From Bradyrhizobium sp. Rc3b (lineage in GTDB: Bacteria > Pseudomonadota > Alphaproteobacteria > Rhizobiales > Xanthobacteraceae), in assembly GCF_900114915.1 (NCBI RefSeq), contig NZ_FOUS01000004.1:434001-498000 (forward strand): DNA of 64,000 bases. Direction: 5' to 3'. The position numbers were made by a program, and so were the translations under genes. Below, piece after piece: positions 51,428 through 60,520 of this stretch. The stretch's first letter is position 1. Each line of letters begins with the position of its first letter. Under the pieces are notes generated by a model that was given only the letters and a program-made list of their open reading frames with translations, did no database searches and was not told the origin of the DNA.

Positions 51428-52555
51428 ATGAAGATCGCCGTTGCCAAGGAAATCGATCCGCTCGAGCCGCGAGTCGCCGCTTCGCCCGATACGGTGAAGA
51501 AGTTCAAGGCGCTGGGCGCCGAGATCGCCGTCGAGCCGGGCGCCGGCATCAAATCGGGCCTGCCTGATTCCGAATTCACCGCCGTGGGTGCCACCGTCAG
51601 CGCAGATGCGCTGAAGGATGCCGACATCATCATCAAGGTGAAGCGCCCTGAAGCCTCCGAGCTCGCGCAGTACAAGCGCGGTGCGCTCGTCATCGCCATC
51701 ATGGACCCCTACGGGAACGAGGCTGCGCTGAAGACGATCGCCGATGCCGGCGTCTCCGCCTTCGCGATGGAATTGATGCCGCGCATCACGCGCGCGCAGG
51801 TGATGGACGTGCTGTCCTCGCAGGCGAACCTTGCCGGCTACCGCGCCGTGATCGAGGGCGCCGAGGCGTTCGGCCGCGCCTTCCCGATGATGATGACCGC
51901 CGCCGGCACCGTGCCCGCGGCCAAGGTGTTCGTGATGGGGGTCGGCGTTGCCGGCCTCCAGGCGATCGCGACCGCGCGCCGTCTCGGCGCCGTCGTCACC
52001 GCGACCGACGTGCGGCCCGCGACCAAAGAGCAGGTCGAATCGCTCGGCGCGAAATTCCTCGCCGTCGAGGACGAGGAGTTCAAGAACGCGCAGACCGCCG
52101 GCGGCTACGCCAAGGAAATGTCTAGGGAATACCAGGCCAAGCAGGCCGCGCTCACCGCCGAGCACATCAAGAAGCAGGACATCGTGATCACCACGGCGCT
52201 GATTCCGGGTCGGCCCGCGCCGAAGCTCGTCTCCGGCGAGATGGTCAAGTCGATGAAGCCGGGCTCGGTGCTGGTCGATCTCGCCGTCGAGCGCGGCGGC
52301 AATGTCGAGGGCGCGAAGGCCGGCGAGGTCGTCGACCGCGATGGCATCAAGATCGTCGGCTACACCAACGTCGCCGGCCGCGTTGCCGCCTCGGCTTCCA
52401 GCCTCTACGCGCGCAATCTGTTCTCCTTCATCGAGACCATGGTCGACAAGAAGGAGAAGAAGCTCGCCGTGAACTGGGACGACGAGCTGGTCAAGGCGAC
52501 CGCGCTCACGAAAGACGGCGCCGTCATCCACCCGAACTTCCAGCCGAAGGTTTAA
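51428..52555 (+). CDS. pntAA: proton-translocating NAD(P) transhydrogenase subunit alpha part 1
   Basis: A 375-residue soluble, NAD(H)-binding dI domain of the transhydrogenase. It starts [26 protein letters not shown] (the alanine dehydrogenase/PNT N-terminus), has [22 protein letters not shown] as the Rossmann loop and [18 protein letters not shown] after it. GGAGG precedes the ATG. In alphaproteobacteria alpha is split into a soluble and a membrane part, as here. The enzyme uses the proton gradient to make NADPH from NADH. Confidence 0.95.
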   Translation: MKIAVAKEIDPLEPRVAASPDTVKKFKALGAEIAVEPGAGIKSGLPDSEFTAVGATVSADALKDADIIIKVKRPEASELAQYKRGALVIAIMDPYGNEAALKTIADAGVSAFAMELMPRITRAQVMDVLSSQANLAGYRAVIEGAEAFGRAFPMMMTAAGTVPAAKVFVMGVGVAGLQAIATARRLGAVVTATDVRPATKEQVESLGAKFLAVEDEEFKNAQTAGGYAKEMSREYQAKQAALTAEHIKKQDIVITTALIPGRPAPKLVSGEMVKSMKPGSVLVDLAVERGGNVEGAKAGEVVDRDGIKIVGYTNVAGRVAASASSLYARNLFSFIETMVDKKEKKLAVNWDDELVKATALTKDGAVIHPNFQPKV

Positions 52556-52566
52556 GGAGACCCGCC

Positions 52567-52884
52567 ATGGAGCATGCTGCACAGGTCGTCGACCCCTTCA
52601 TCTTCCGGCTGTCGATCTTCGTCCTCGCCGTCTTCGTCGGCTATTTCGTGGTGTGGTCGGTGACACCGGCCCTGCACACGCCGCTGATGAGCGTGACCAA
52701 CGCGATCTCCTCGGTGATCGTGGTCGGCGCGTTGCTTGCCGGCGGCGTCGCGAACGTCTCGAGTGGCTCGGGCTGGGCCCGCGCCTTCGGCTTTGTCGCG
52801 CTCATTTTCGCCTGCGTGAACATTTTTGGCGGCTTCCTTGTCACCCAGCGCATGCTGGCGATGTACAAGAAGAAGTCGAAGTAA
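52567..52884 (+). CDS. pntAB: NAD(P) transhydrogenase subunit alpha part 2
   Basis: A 105-residue membrane protein, the dII part of the split alpha subunit. It has four hydrophobic stretches ([58 protein letters not shown]) and ends [10 protein letters not shown]. It starts 11 nt after the pntAA stop with AAGGAG upstream. Together with PntB it forms the proton channel. Confidence 0.95.
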   Translation: MEHAAQVVDPFIFRLSIFVLAVFVGYFVVWSVTPALHTPLMSVTNAISSVIVVGALLAGGVANVSSGSGWARAFGFVALIFACVNIFGGFLVTQRMLAMYKKKSK

Positions 52885-52922
52885 GCGGCCACCTCGGGCT
52901 GAAGGATTAATGGGGACCTGAG

Positions 52923-54320
52923 ATGAGCGCCAACCTCTCTGCATTTTTGTATCTCGTGGCGGGAGTGCTGTTCATCCTGTCGCTGCGCGGGCTGTCCAGC
53001 CCGGCTTCGTCGCGCCAGGGCAATCTGTTCGGCATGATCGGCATGGCGATTGCGGTCGCCACCACGCTGGCCAACCATCCGCCGGCAGACGGCCTCGCCT
53101 GGGTGCTCGTCATCGTCGGCATCGCCATCGGCGGCGCGATCGGCGCGGTGATCGCCCGCCGCGTGCCGATGACCTCGATGCCGGAACTGGTCGCCGCCTT
53201 CCACTCGCTGGTCGGCATGGCCGCGGTGCTGGTCGCCGCCGGCGCGTTCTACGCGCCCGAAGCCTTCGACATCGGCACCCCCGGCAACATCCATCCGCAG
53301 AGCCTGGTCGAGATGTCGCTCGGCGTCGCCATCGGCGCGCTGACCTTCACCGGCTCGGTGATCGCGTTCCTGAAGCTGTCCGCACGCATGAGCGGCGCGC
53401 CGATCATCCTGCCCGCCCGTCACATCATCAACATCGCGATTGCGGTGGCGCTGGTGTTCTTCATCGTCCGCCTGGTCCTCACCGGCGGCGCGCTCGACTT
53501 CTGGCTGATCGTCATCCTGGCGCTGGCGCTCGGCGTGCTCATGATCATCCCGATCGGCGGCGCCGACATGCCGGTCGTGATCTCGATGCTGAACTCGTAC
53601 TCGGGTTGGGCTGCGGCCGGCATCGGCTTCACGCTCGGCAATTCCGCGCTGATCATCACCGGCGCGCTGGTCGGCTCCTCGGGCGCGATCCTGTCCTACA
53701 TCATGTGCCACGCGATGAACCGGTCCTTCATCTCGGTCATCCTCGGCGGCTTCGGCGGCGAGACCGCGGCGGCCGGCGGTGGCGGCGGCGAGCAGAAGCC
53801 CGCCAAGCTCGGCTCGGCCGACGACGCGGCCTTCATCATGAAGAACGCCCAGAAGGTCATCATCGTGCCCGGCTACGGCATGGCGGTGGCGCAGGCGCAG
53901 CACGCGCTGCGCGAGATGGGCGACATCCTGAAGAAGGAAGGCGTCGAGGTGAAATACGCCATTCACCCGGTCGCCGGCCGAATGCCCGGCCACATGAACG
54001 TGCTGCTCGCCGAAGCCAACGTCCCCTATGACGAGGTGTTCGAGCTCGAGGACATCAACTCCGAGTTCGCGCAGGCCGACATCGCCTTCGTGATCGGCGC
54101 CAACGACGTCACCAATCCGGCGGCCGAGGAGGACAAGACCTCGCCGATCTACGGCATGCCCGTGCTGCAGGTCTGGAAGGCCGGCACCGTGATGTTCATC
54201 AAGCGCTCGCTGGCGTCCGGCTATGCCGGCATCGACAATCCGCTGTTCTACCGCGACAACACCATGATGCTGCTCGGCGACGCCAAGAAGGTCACCGAGA
54301 ACATCGTCAAGGCGATGTAG
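52923..54320 (+). CDS. pntB: NAD(P) transhydrogenase subunit beta
   Basis: A 465-residue protein. The first 260 residues contain about eight or nine transmembrane helices; the C-terminal 190 form the NADP(H)-binding dIII domain, with IIVPGYGMAVAQAQHALREM (nucleotide fingerprint), VEVKYAIHPVAGRMPGHMNV and ANDVTNPAAEEDKTSPIYGMPVL. It completes the pntAA-pntAB-pntB operon, 38 nt after pntAB. Confidence 0.96.
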   Translation: MSANLSAFLYLVAGVLFILSLRGLSSPASSRQGNLFGMIGMAIAVATTLANHPPADGLAWVLVIVGIAIGGAIGAVIARRVPMTSMPELVAAFHSLVGMAAVLVAAGAFYAPEAFDIGTPGNIHPQSLVEMSLGVAIGALTFTGSVIAFLKLSARMSGAPIILPARHIINIAIAVALVFFIVRLVLTGGALDFWLIVILALALGVLMIIPIGGADMPVVISMLNSYSGWAAAGIGFTLGNSALIITGALVGSSGAILSYIMCHAMNRSFISVILGGFGGETAAAGGGGGEQKPAKLGSADDAAFIMKNAQKVIIVPGYGMAVAQAQHALREMGDILKKEGVEVKYAIHPVAGRMPGHMNVLLAEANVPYDEVFELEDINSEFAQADIAFVIGANDVTNPAAEEDKTSPIYGMPVLQVWKAGTVMFIKRSLASGYAGIDNPLFYRDNTMMLLGDAKKVTENIVKAM

Positions 54321-54339
54321 CACGCGAAGGAAACGGACC

Positions 54340-54510
54340 GTGGCCATCAACAGGGATTGGCACCGGTCTCATCGCATGCCTCTCAAGGCGACGCGCGAGC
54401 AGCGCGTCGCATGGCATGCCGCCCACAAGGCGGCGTGCGGCTGCCGGGACGTACCGGCGAGCCTCCGGCCCGACGTCATGAAATTGCTGCGGAGCCGTCG
54501 CAAGCCCTGA
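54340..54510 (+). CDS. 56-residue basic, His/Cys-containing small protein
   Basis: A short gene starting at GTG 54340 with GGA and GAAGGA upstream, 19 nt after the pntB stop. The product is polar and basic: INRDWHRSHRMPLKATREQR, then VAWHAAHKAACGCRDVPASL, ending RRKP. It contains His pairs (WHRSH, WHAAH) and a CGC pair, a pattern that could bind a metal such as zinc. Codon usage (GC-rich third positions) matches neighbouring genes, and I recall similar short proteins in Bradyrhizobium, but no family name is assigned. It lies between pntB and the hydrolase in the same direction. Confidence 0.6.
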   Translation: MAINRDWHRSHRMPLKATREQRVAWHAAHKAACGCRDVPASLRPDVMKLLRSRRKP

Positions 54511-54535
54511 GCCTGAACCGGGGGCCGGCCGCGCA

Positions 54536-55336
54536 ATGATCACCATCGCCAAATGGACCGTCATTCTGCTTGCGACCGTCTATCTCGCCGGGCTCCTCGT
54601 GCTCTATGCCCGGCAGCGCGAGATGCTGTTTCCGATACCGACCGCCAAGCGGACCCCGCCTGAGGCGGCAGATTGTCCCGAGGCGGAGGAGCATGTCCTG
54701 ACCACCTCGGATGGCGAGAAGATCATCGTCTGGCACGTGCCGGCGAGGCCCGGTCGTCCCGTGATCCTGTATTTTCCGGGCAATGGCGACTTTCTTGCCG
54801 GCCGTGTCAGCCGCTTCAAGGTCATGACGGCAGATGGCACCGGCCTCGTTGCGCTGTCCTACCGCGGCTATGCCGGCTCGAGCGGCGCGCCGAGCGAGGA
54901 GGGGCTGCTGCGCGATGCCGCCGCCGCCTACGCCTTCACCACGGCGCGCTACACGGCGGAACGAATCGTCGCCTGGGGCTTCTCGCTCGGGACCGGCGTG
55001 GCGGTCGCGCTCGCCGCAGAACAGCGTGTTGGAAAGCTGGTCCTGGAGGCGCCCTATACGTCGACGGCCGACATTGCATCTTCGTCATTCTGGTTCGTGC
55101 CGGTGCGCCTCTTGATGCGCGATCCGTTCCCTTCCGACCAGCGGATCGCGCGCGTCACGGTGCCGCTCCTGGTGATGCATGGCACCAATGACCTTGTCAT
55201 TTCAATCGTGTTCGGAGAACGTCTGTTCGCGCTCGCGCATGAACCGAAGCAGTTCGTTCGCTTTGCGGGCGGCGGACATGACAATCTCGATGCATTCGGT
55301 GCGATCGAAACGGCAAGGCGCTTCATTGGAGAATAA
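54536..55336 (+). CDS. alpha/beta-hydrolase, membrane-anchored
   Basis: A 266-residue hydrolase. An N-terminal helix (about 5-24) acts as signal anchor. The domain has ILYFPGNGDFLAGRVSRF (oxyanion region), GLVALSYRGYAGSSG, the nucleophile elbow GFSLGTG with Ser, VMHGTNDLVIS with the acid Asp, and GGGHDNL with the catalytic His. It resembles BEM46/FrsA-like hydrolases of about 270-300 residues. The substrate is unknown. Its stop overlaps the likely TTG start of the antiporter by 11 nt. Confidence 0.85.
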   Translation: MITIAKWTVILLATVYLAGLLVLYARQREMLFPIPTAKRTPPEAADCPEAEEHVLTTSDGEKIIVWHVPARPGRPVILYFPGNGDFLAGRVSRFKVMTADGTGLVALSYRGYAGSSGAPSEEGLLRDAAAAYAFTTARYTAERIVAWGFSLGTGVAVALAAEQRVGKLVLEAPYTSTADIASSSFWFVPVRLLMRDPFPSDQRIARVTVPLLVMHGTNDLVISIVFGERLFALAHEPKQFVRFAGGGHDNLDAFGAIETARRFIGE

Positions 55337-56768
55337 ACGACTCGTCACGCGAATCCCGGCCGTATCGCTCGTTGCCATCCTCACCTTGTTGCCGCAGCCG
55401 GCCTGGGCCGCAGCCGGGCTCGATGGTGCGGCGATGCGCTGGCCCTATGCGCTGCCCTTTGCCGGCCTGTTGCTGTCGATCGCGCTCGGACCGCTGTTGT
55501 TTCCGAAAGTCTGGCACCATCATTACGGCAAGATCGCCGCTGCTTGGTCGCTGGCGGCGCTCGTCTCACTCGTGATTTTTGCCGGAAGCGCGGTCACGCT
55601 GGCTGTGCTCGTGCACGCTCTGCTCGCCGAATATCTTGGCTTCATCGTGCTGCTGTTCGCGCTCTATGTCGTGGCCGGCGGCATTCTCATTACCGGCGAC
55701 ATCAAGGCCACGCCAGCGATCAATGCTGGCATCCTCGCGCTCGGCACGCTGGGTGCAAGCATTGTCGGCACCACGGGTGCCGCGATGATCCTGATCCGTC
55801 CGCTGATCCGCGCCAACCGGCCGCGGCGCCACAATGCCCATGTCATCATCTTCTTCATCATCCTGGTCGCCAATGTCGGCGGCGCGCTGAGCCCGCTCGG
55901 CGATCCCCCGCTCTTCGTCGGTTTCCTGCACGGCGTCGACTTCTTCTGGACCACGCGGAGCATCTGGCTGCAGACCGCGATCGTCGCCGGATTGCTGCTC
56001 GCGATCTTCACCGCCATCGATTTCTGGCGCTTCCGCAGCGAACCTCAGCTCAGCGACGCCGGTCCCGCGGATCCGGTCCGCATTCGCGGTCTCGTCAACC
56101 TCGTGCTGATCGCAGCCATCGTCGCGAGCCTGCTGGCCTCGGCGATGTGGAAGCCCGCTGTTGCTTTCGACATTCTCGGAACGAAGCTGGGGCTGGAAGA
56201 CATCGCGCGCAATGTGGCGCTGCTTTCCATTGCGGCGCTGTCGGTGTGGTTGACACCGGACGAGCACAGGGAGGCCAACGGCTTCACCTGGGAGCCGATC
56301 CGCGAGGTCGCAAAACTGTTCGCGGGCATCTTCGTCGCCATCATCCCGGTCATTGCCATGCTCAATGCCGGCCACCACGGCGCCTTCGCCTGGCTGTTGT
56401 CGGCCGTGACGGCACCGGACGGTGCGCCGCGCGAGGTCGCCTATTTCTGGTTCACCGGCCTGATGTCAGCGTTTCTCGACAATGCGCCGACCTATCTGTT
56501 GTTCTTCCAGCTTGCCGGCGGTGATCCGCAAACGCTGATGCACGAGCTGTCGGGCACGCTCGCGTCGATTTCGATGGGCGCCGTCTACATGGGAGCGCTC
56601 ACCTATATCGGCAATGCGCCGAACTTCATGGTCAGCAGCATCGCGAGCGAGAACGGCATCGAGATGCCGAGCTTCTTCGGCTATCTCTTGCGTGCCGGCG
56701 CCGTGCTGATCCCGCTGTTCATGCTGCTGACGCTGCTGCCGGTCGCTCCGATCCTGCGCTGGCATTGA
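55326..56768 (+). CDS. Na+/H+ antiporter-type ion transporter (NhaD/CitM-like)
   Basis: A polytopic transporter of 480 residues from a TTG at 55326, which gives a signal-like first helix; the frame is open upstream inside the hydrolase gene, so the start is uncertain. There are about eleven hydrophobic segments. GGALSPLGDPPLFVGFLHGV and SAFLDNAPTYLLFFQLAGG are hallmarks of the ArsB/NhaD/CitMHS superfamily, with paired Asp-Asn/Asp-Pro motifs in the membrane. It probably exchanges Na+ for H+. It may share a transcript with the overlapping hydrolase gene; the Ca2+/H+ antiporter gene follows 50 nt downstream. Confidence 0.8.
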   Translation: MENKRLVTRIPAVSLVAILTLLPQPAWAAAGLDGAAMRWPYALPFAGLLLSIALGPLLFPKVWHHHYGKIAAAWSLAALVSLVIFAGSAVTLAVLVHALLAEYLGFIVLLFALYVVAGGILITGDIKATPAINAGILALGTLGASIVGTTGAAMILIRPLIRANRPRRHNAHVIIFFIILVANVGGALSPLGDPPLFVGFLHGVDFFWTTRSIWLQTAIVAGLLLAIFTAIDFWRFRSEPQLSDAGPADPVRIRGLVNLVLIAAIVASLLASAMWKPAVAFDILGTKLGLEDIARNVALLSIAALSVWLTPDEHREANGFTWEPIREVAKLFAGIFVAIIPVIAMLNAGHHGAFAWLLSAVTAPDGAPREVAYFWFTGLMSAFLDNAPTYLLFFQLAGGDPQTLMHELSGTLASISMGAVYMGALTYIGNAPNFMVSSIASENGIEMPSFFGYLLRAGAVLIPLFMLLTLLPVAPILRWH

Positions 56769-56818
56769 ATCTGCCGGCCGATTTGCTACTGCTCGTCTTC
56801 AGTGATTGGAGCCGGTAG

Positions 56819-57916
56819 ATGAGCGCGCATAATCCGATGCCCCGGTCGGCCTGGATCTTTCCGGCGCTGGCCGTGCTGTTGTTCGCAGCCGTCAGCGCGA
56901 CGGGCTACGTCTTCACGCTGTCGTTGGGCGGGCTCGTCTTCGCCATCGTCCTTCTGGTTATCCTGTTCGGCACCGTGTTCGCCGCGGTTCATCATGCCGA
57001 AGTGATCGCCGAGCGGGTCGGCGAGCCCTATGGCACGCTGGTGCTGACGCTCTCGGTGACCGTCATCGAGGTGGCGCTGATCACCACGATCATGCTGGGC
57101 GACAAGCCCGCCCCGGAACTGGCGCGCGACACCGTGTTCGCCGTGGTCATGATCGTCTGCAACGGCCTCGTCGGGCTCTGCATCTTCATCGGCGGCCTGC
57201 GCTATCGCGAGCAGGGCTTTCAGCTCTCGGGGGCCAACGTCTATCTCAGCGTCCTGTTCGCGCTCGCGACCATCACGCTGATCATGCCGAACTACACGAC
57301 CACCGCGCCGGGGCCGGTCTATTCGGCGGTTCAGCTCGGTTTCGTCGACGTGGTCACGCTCGCGCTGTACGGAGTGTTCCTCTACACCCAGACCGTCCTG
57401 CACAAGGATTACTTCGTCCATGAACGGGCTGACGGCGGCAGCGGCGTGGCGCATCTGCCGGGCCGGATGTTGGTGGTCAGCGTCGTGCTGCTGCTGATTG
57501 CGCTGCTGGCCGTGGTGCTGCTCGCCAAGAAGTTTTCGCTGGTGGTGGACGCCGTCGCGGCCAAGATCGGCGCGCCGCCGGCCTTTGCCGGCCTTCTGGT
57601 CGCGCTCCTGATCCTGATGCCGGAAGGCGTCGCGGCGGTATCGGCGGCCCGCAAGAACGACCTCCAGAAGAGCATCAACCTCGCGCTCGGCTCGTCCCTC
57701 GCCACCATCGGGCTGACCATCCCGGCGGTGGGGGTCGCCACCTACGCGCTCGACAAGGAGCTCACGCTCGGCCTCAGCGCCCAGGGCAGTGTGCTTTTGC
57801 TCCTGACCTTCTTCCTGAGCATGCTGACCTTCGGCACCGGCAGGACCAATGTCCTGTTCGGGCTGGTCCATATGGTGGTATTTGCCGTCTACGCCTTCAT
57901 GGTTTTCGTGCCCTGA
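56819..57916 (+). CDS. chaA: Ca2+/H+ (cation/proton) antiporter, ChaA/CAX family
   Basis: A 365-residue membrane protein with about eleven transmembrane segments. The two CAX repeats show the paired acidic motif in VTVIEVALITTIML and VALLILMPEGVAAVSAARKNDLQ. It exports Ca2+ or Na+/K+ in exchange for protons at high pH, as E. coli ChaA does. It starts 50 nt after the Na+/H+ antiporter gene and probably shares its transcript. Confidence 0.9.
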   Translation: MSAHNPMPRSAWIFPALAVLLFAAVSATGYVFTLSLGGLVFAIVLLVILFGTVFAAVHHAEVIAERVGEPYGTLVLTLSVTVIEVALITTIMLGDKPAPELARDTVFAVVMIVCNGLVGLCIFIGGLRYREQGFQLSGANVYLSVLFALATITLIMPNYTTTAPGPVYSAVQLGFVDVVTLALYGVFLYTQTVLHKDYFVHERADGGSGVAHLPGRMLVVSVVLLLIALLAVVLLAKKFSLVVDAVAAKIGAPPAFAGLLVALLILMPEGVAAVSAARKNDLQKSINLALGSSLATIGLTIPAVGVATYALDKELTLGLSAQGSVLLLLTFFLSMLTFGTGRTNVLFGLVHMVVFAVYAFMVFVP

Positions 57917-57942
57917 AGCGCTGCGTCCCAAGAGAGGTTCCA

Positions 57943-58227
57943 ATGCTTGCCGCCAAGTCCGAGGTCCAGGTCGACAACGAGGAGGTCCGGGTGACCGAAT
58001 GGCGGCTTCCGCCCGGTAGCGCCACCGGCCATCACACCCACGGCATGGACTATGTGATTGTTCCCGTCGTTGCGGGAGAAATGACCATCGTGGCGCCGGG
58101 CGGCGAGCGGTCCAAGGCGCAACTGGCAGCCGGGAAATCCTACTTCCGCAAGGCGGGCGTCCAACATGACGTACTTAACGAAACCTCAACCGAGATCGTG
58201 TTCCTTGAGATCGAGCTAAAGCCGTAG
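57943..58227 (+). CDS. single-domain cupin protein
   Basis: A 94-residue cupin. GSATGHHTHGMDYVIVPVVAGEMTI contains the HxH metal-ligand pair of motif 1, and motif 2 appears as AGKSYFRKAGVQHDVLNETSTE. GAGAGG lies upstream. Its role is unknown; it may bind a metal and a small molecule. The upstream antiporter gene is 27 nt away. Confidence 0.85.
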   Translation: MLAAKSEVQVDNEEVRVTEWRLPPGSATGHHTHGMDYVIVPVVAGEMTIVAPGGERSKAQLAAGKSYFRKAGVQHDVLNETSTEIVFLEIELKP

Positions 58228-58319
58228 ATCCGGCCTTAACACTTGCCATCGATCCGTCGCAGTTGATCCCTTACAATGCCCTAAAGTTCCCGCATCAGAT
58301 CGCGCGGGGAGTGGCCGGA

Positions 58320-59276
58320 ATGCTGAAATACCTCGCTAAAATCTCGATGGATATTTTCCCCTCGGTGCTCGCGACGATCATCGGGGCGTACATCGTTAAC
58401 CACTACATCAACGCCAAGCCGGCGGCTGATGCCCCTGCGGCCGTCGTGGCCCCTGCCGAGGCCGGCAAGAACGGCAAACCCGCCGATGTCGCCAATCTCC
58501 CTGCGCCCGGCGTCAAGGCCAAAGGCATCCCCGAGAAGAGCGTGACGGACAAGCCGGCGGTCGAAAAGGCTGCCGATCAGCCGTCCGCCGAGCACAAGGC
58601 TGCCGATGTGGCCCCGGCCGAGGCCAGCCCGCGTGGCAAGCCGTCGGCGCGCGAGAAGGCGGTCGCCAAGTCGACCCCGGCCACCAGCACGCCCGCTCCC
58701 GCCGCTCCGGTGGTCGAGGCCAATTCGGCGCCGGCTGCTGCGGCTCCGGCCCCCGACGCCAACGACCTCGTGCGTGCCGCGATCGAGCGCCTGCGCAAGA
58801 CTCCTGAGGGCAAATCTTCCGAGGGCAAGTCTTCCGAAGGAAAGTCGTCTGCCGAAACCAAACCTGCCGAGGTCAGGCCGTCCGAGACCAGGTCAGCCGA
58901 GAGGCCGACTGAGCCTGCCGTGCGGGAAGCAGCCCGCACGCCCGAGGCCCCGCGGGTCGTCAGCATGGAGCCGGCTACGGTCCGTCCGCTGCCGCCGCCG
59001 ATCACGGTATCGACGCCCTCATCGGAGGCCTATGGCAAGGATGGCTCCTCGCCGGCCAATCCGCCCTACACGGCCTCGGTCGGCAACGATGATCCGAATC
59101 GGATGACGCCGCCGGCTGACATTCCCGTGCCGATGATCGCGCCACCGCTCGATCTGCGCGCCGACGCCGGTGGCTCCATGCCGCGGCCGAAGAAGACCAA
59201 TGTCGCCGACGAGATGCTGTCGGGCATGAAGTCGATGTTCCACTCGGTTCTGCCGAAGAGCGCCACCCCCGATTAA
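58320..59276 (+). CDS. membrane-anchored low-complexity protein of unknown function
   Basis: A 318-residue product if started at ATG 58320 (GGAG upstream). The N-terminus is one hydrophobic helix (SMDIFPSVLATIIGAYIV, about residues 10-28), and the rest is an extended Ala/Pro/Lys/Glu-rich periplasmic region without a known fold. A 15-nt unit is repeated three times near 58805-58850 and encodes EGKSS-EGKSS-EGKSS. The C-terminus has a short conserved-looking segment (NVADEMLSGMKSMFHSVLP). It could be a TonB-like or scaffold-type envelope protein; no homology is claimed. Confidence 0.6.
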   Translation: MLKYLAKISMDIFPSVLATIIGAYIVNHYINAKPAADAPAAVVAPAEAGKNGKPADVANLPAPGVKAKGIPEKSVTDKPAVEKAADQPSAEHKAADVAPAEASPRGKPSAREKAVAKSTPATSTPAPAAPVVEANSAPAAAAPAPDANDLVRAAIERLRKTPEGKSSEGKSSEGKSSAETKPAEVRPSETRSAERPTEPAVREAARTPEAPRVVSMEPATVRPLPPPITVSTPSSEAYGKDGSSPANPPYTASVGNDDPNRMTPPADIPVPMIAPPLDLRADAGGSMPRPKKTNVADEMLSGMKSMFHSVLPKSATPD

Positions 59277-59294
59277 GACGGCGCCTGCGCCGTC
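59277..59294. terminator. hairpin between convergent genes
   Basis: GACGGCG-CCTG-CGCCGTC (59277-59294) is a perfect 7-bp stem starting directly after a stop codon, followed by AAAA. It may serve both the envelope-protein gene and the convergent TPR gene. Confidence 0.55.
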
Positions 59295-59301
59295 AAAACC
59301 G

Positions 59302-59952
59302 TCAGCCGCCGACACGGGCAAGACCGTTGCGCGCGGCGTCGTCGCGTGGGCGAAGCGAGACAGCCCTGGTGTAGGACGCCGCCGCCTTGGCTCTGTCGCC
59401 CAGCCGCTCATAGGCCTGTCCGCGCGTGGTCCAGACCTGGGCGTTGTGCGGATCGGCCTCGGAGGCCTCATCCAGATCGGCCGTGGCCTCCTTGACCTTG
59501 CCGAGCGCGAGATAGCTGGTGGCGCGGCCGAGCAGCGGCTCGACCTTCTGGGGATTGAGTCCGCTCGCAGCGCTGAAATCTGCGATGGCGAAGGCGTGCT
59601 GATTGTTGCCCTGGTAGATCAGGGCACGGCCATACAGCGCCTGCGCATTGTAGGGATCGAGTCCGACCGCGCGATTGAACTCATCGAGCGCTGCCGCGAC
59701 CTCGCCTGACTTGGCCAGGGATTGGGCTTTTGCAGTGTGGGCCTGAGCTTCGGTGACGTTGCCGGCGCTCACCGCGCTCTCGGCGGGCGCAGCCGCCTGG
59801 GGGGCTTCCTGCGGCTTGTCCTTCTCCGGCATCAACGATCCCAGATCGAAGGAGCAGCCGCACAGCGCAATCCCCATCAATGCCAGCACGAACGGCGGCT
59901 GCCAGATCCGGCGTCGCCGCGCCAAGCCGCGCTGGGGGAAGGGGGAGGCCAT
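59302..59952 (-). CDS. TPR-repeat lipoprotein
   Basis: A 216-residue protein from ATG 59952. The signal peptide contains a lipobox-like ALCGC. A short disordered region follows, then three or four TPR units: AQSLAKSGEVAAALDEFNRAVGLDPYNAQALYGRAL, YQGNNQHAFAIADFSAASGLNPQ, YLALGKVKEATADLDEASEADPHNAQVWTTRG and YERLGDRAKAAASYTRAVSLRP. It is probably an outer-membrane or periplasmic scaffold. The frame is open upstream through repeat DNA, but that part is unlikely to be translated. Confidence 0.85.
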   Translation of the reverse strand: MASPFPQRGLARRRRIWQPPFVLALMGIALCGCSFDLGSLMPEKDKPQEAPQAAAPAESAVSAGNVTEAQAHTAKAQSLAKSGEVAAALDEFNRAVGLDPYNAQALYGRALIYQGNNQHAFAIADFSAASGLNPQKVEPLLGRATSYLALGKVKEATADLDEASEADPHNAQVWTTRGQAYERLGDRAKAAASYTRAVSLRPRDDAARNGLARVGG

Positions 59953-59973
59953 CTGCGGTTCGCTCGCGCTAGA

Positions 59974-60119
59974 GCATGATCCGGACCCGAAGGGCCGCGT
60001 TGACGAAAAGTATGAAGCGGTTTTCCCTCGCGACAAAGGCGGAACGCGCTTGCGTAGAGATCAAGGTCAAACAACAAACTAAAGCGCGACGACGTTCAAT
60101 CCAAATCTCATCGCGTTTG
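59974..60119. repeat. dispersed palindromic element, copy 2
   Basis: GCATGATCCGGACCC opens this copy at 59974, followed by the GGCCGCGTT-GACG-AAAAGT and GCGGTTTTCC phrases seen in copy 1 (36598-36707). The second module (AAGCGCGACGACG... ending TCTCATCGCG) is at 60081-60119. The order of modules is the same in both copies. It lies between the TPR lipoprotein start and rpsU. Confidence 0.75.
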
Positions 60120-60223
60120 CGTGCCGCATCCGTGGTGCCTGGCCCAAAGAGCAGCGCGCACAAACAATGACGCGGGCCAGAGGCCCGCGTCATCGAAACT
60201 GAAATCTTGCAAAATTCGGTGAA

Positions 60224-60520
60224 TCAGCGCGGTCCGCGCGGACCTGCACCCGGGCCGCCACGACCGCCGCGATCACCGCCGGGACCTGCGCCGAACACCG
60301 GCTTCGGCTTCATCGGCAGCAGGCCTTCGCGCTGCAGCTTCTTGCGGGCCAGCTTGCGCGCGCGGCGCACGGCTTCGGCCTTTTCGCGGGCCTTCTTCTC
60401 GGAGGGCTTCTCGTAATGACCGCGGAGCTTCATCTCGCGGAAAATTCCCTCGCGCTGCATCTTCTTCTTCAGAGCCTTGAGGGCTTGGTCGACATTGTTA
60501 TCGCGAACGAGAACCTGCAC
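60224..60520 (-). CDS. rpsU: 30S ribosomal protein S21
   Basis: A 98-residue ribosomal protein. [33 protein letters not shown] is the S21 signature, and [27 protein letters not shown] follows. The C-terminal Gly/Pro/Arg-rich tail (about 20 residues) is an extension typical of Rhizobiales and absent in E. coli. Start is GTG with an AGAGGA ribosome site. Alphaproteobacteria often carry several S21 copies; only one is here. Confidence 0.95.
   Translation of the reverse strand: MQVLVRDNNVDQALKALKKKMQREGIFREMKLRGHYEKPSEKKAREKAEAVRRARKLARKKLQREGLLPMKPKPVFGAGPGGDRGGRGGPGAGPRGPR

Noticed and set aside
52641..54350. A 569-codon frame antisense to pntAB-pntB
   Set aside because: It crosses two real genes and their spacer, consists of Asp/Arg/His-rich low-complexity sequence and is a GC-bias artefact.
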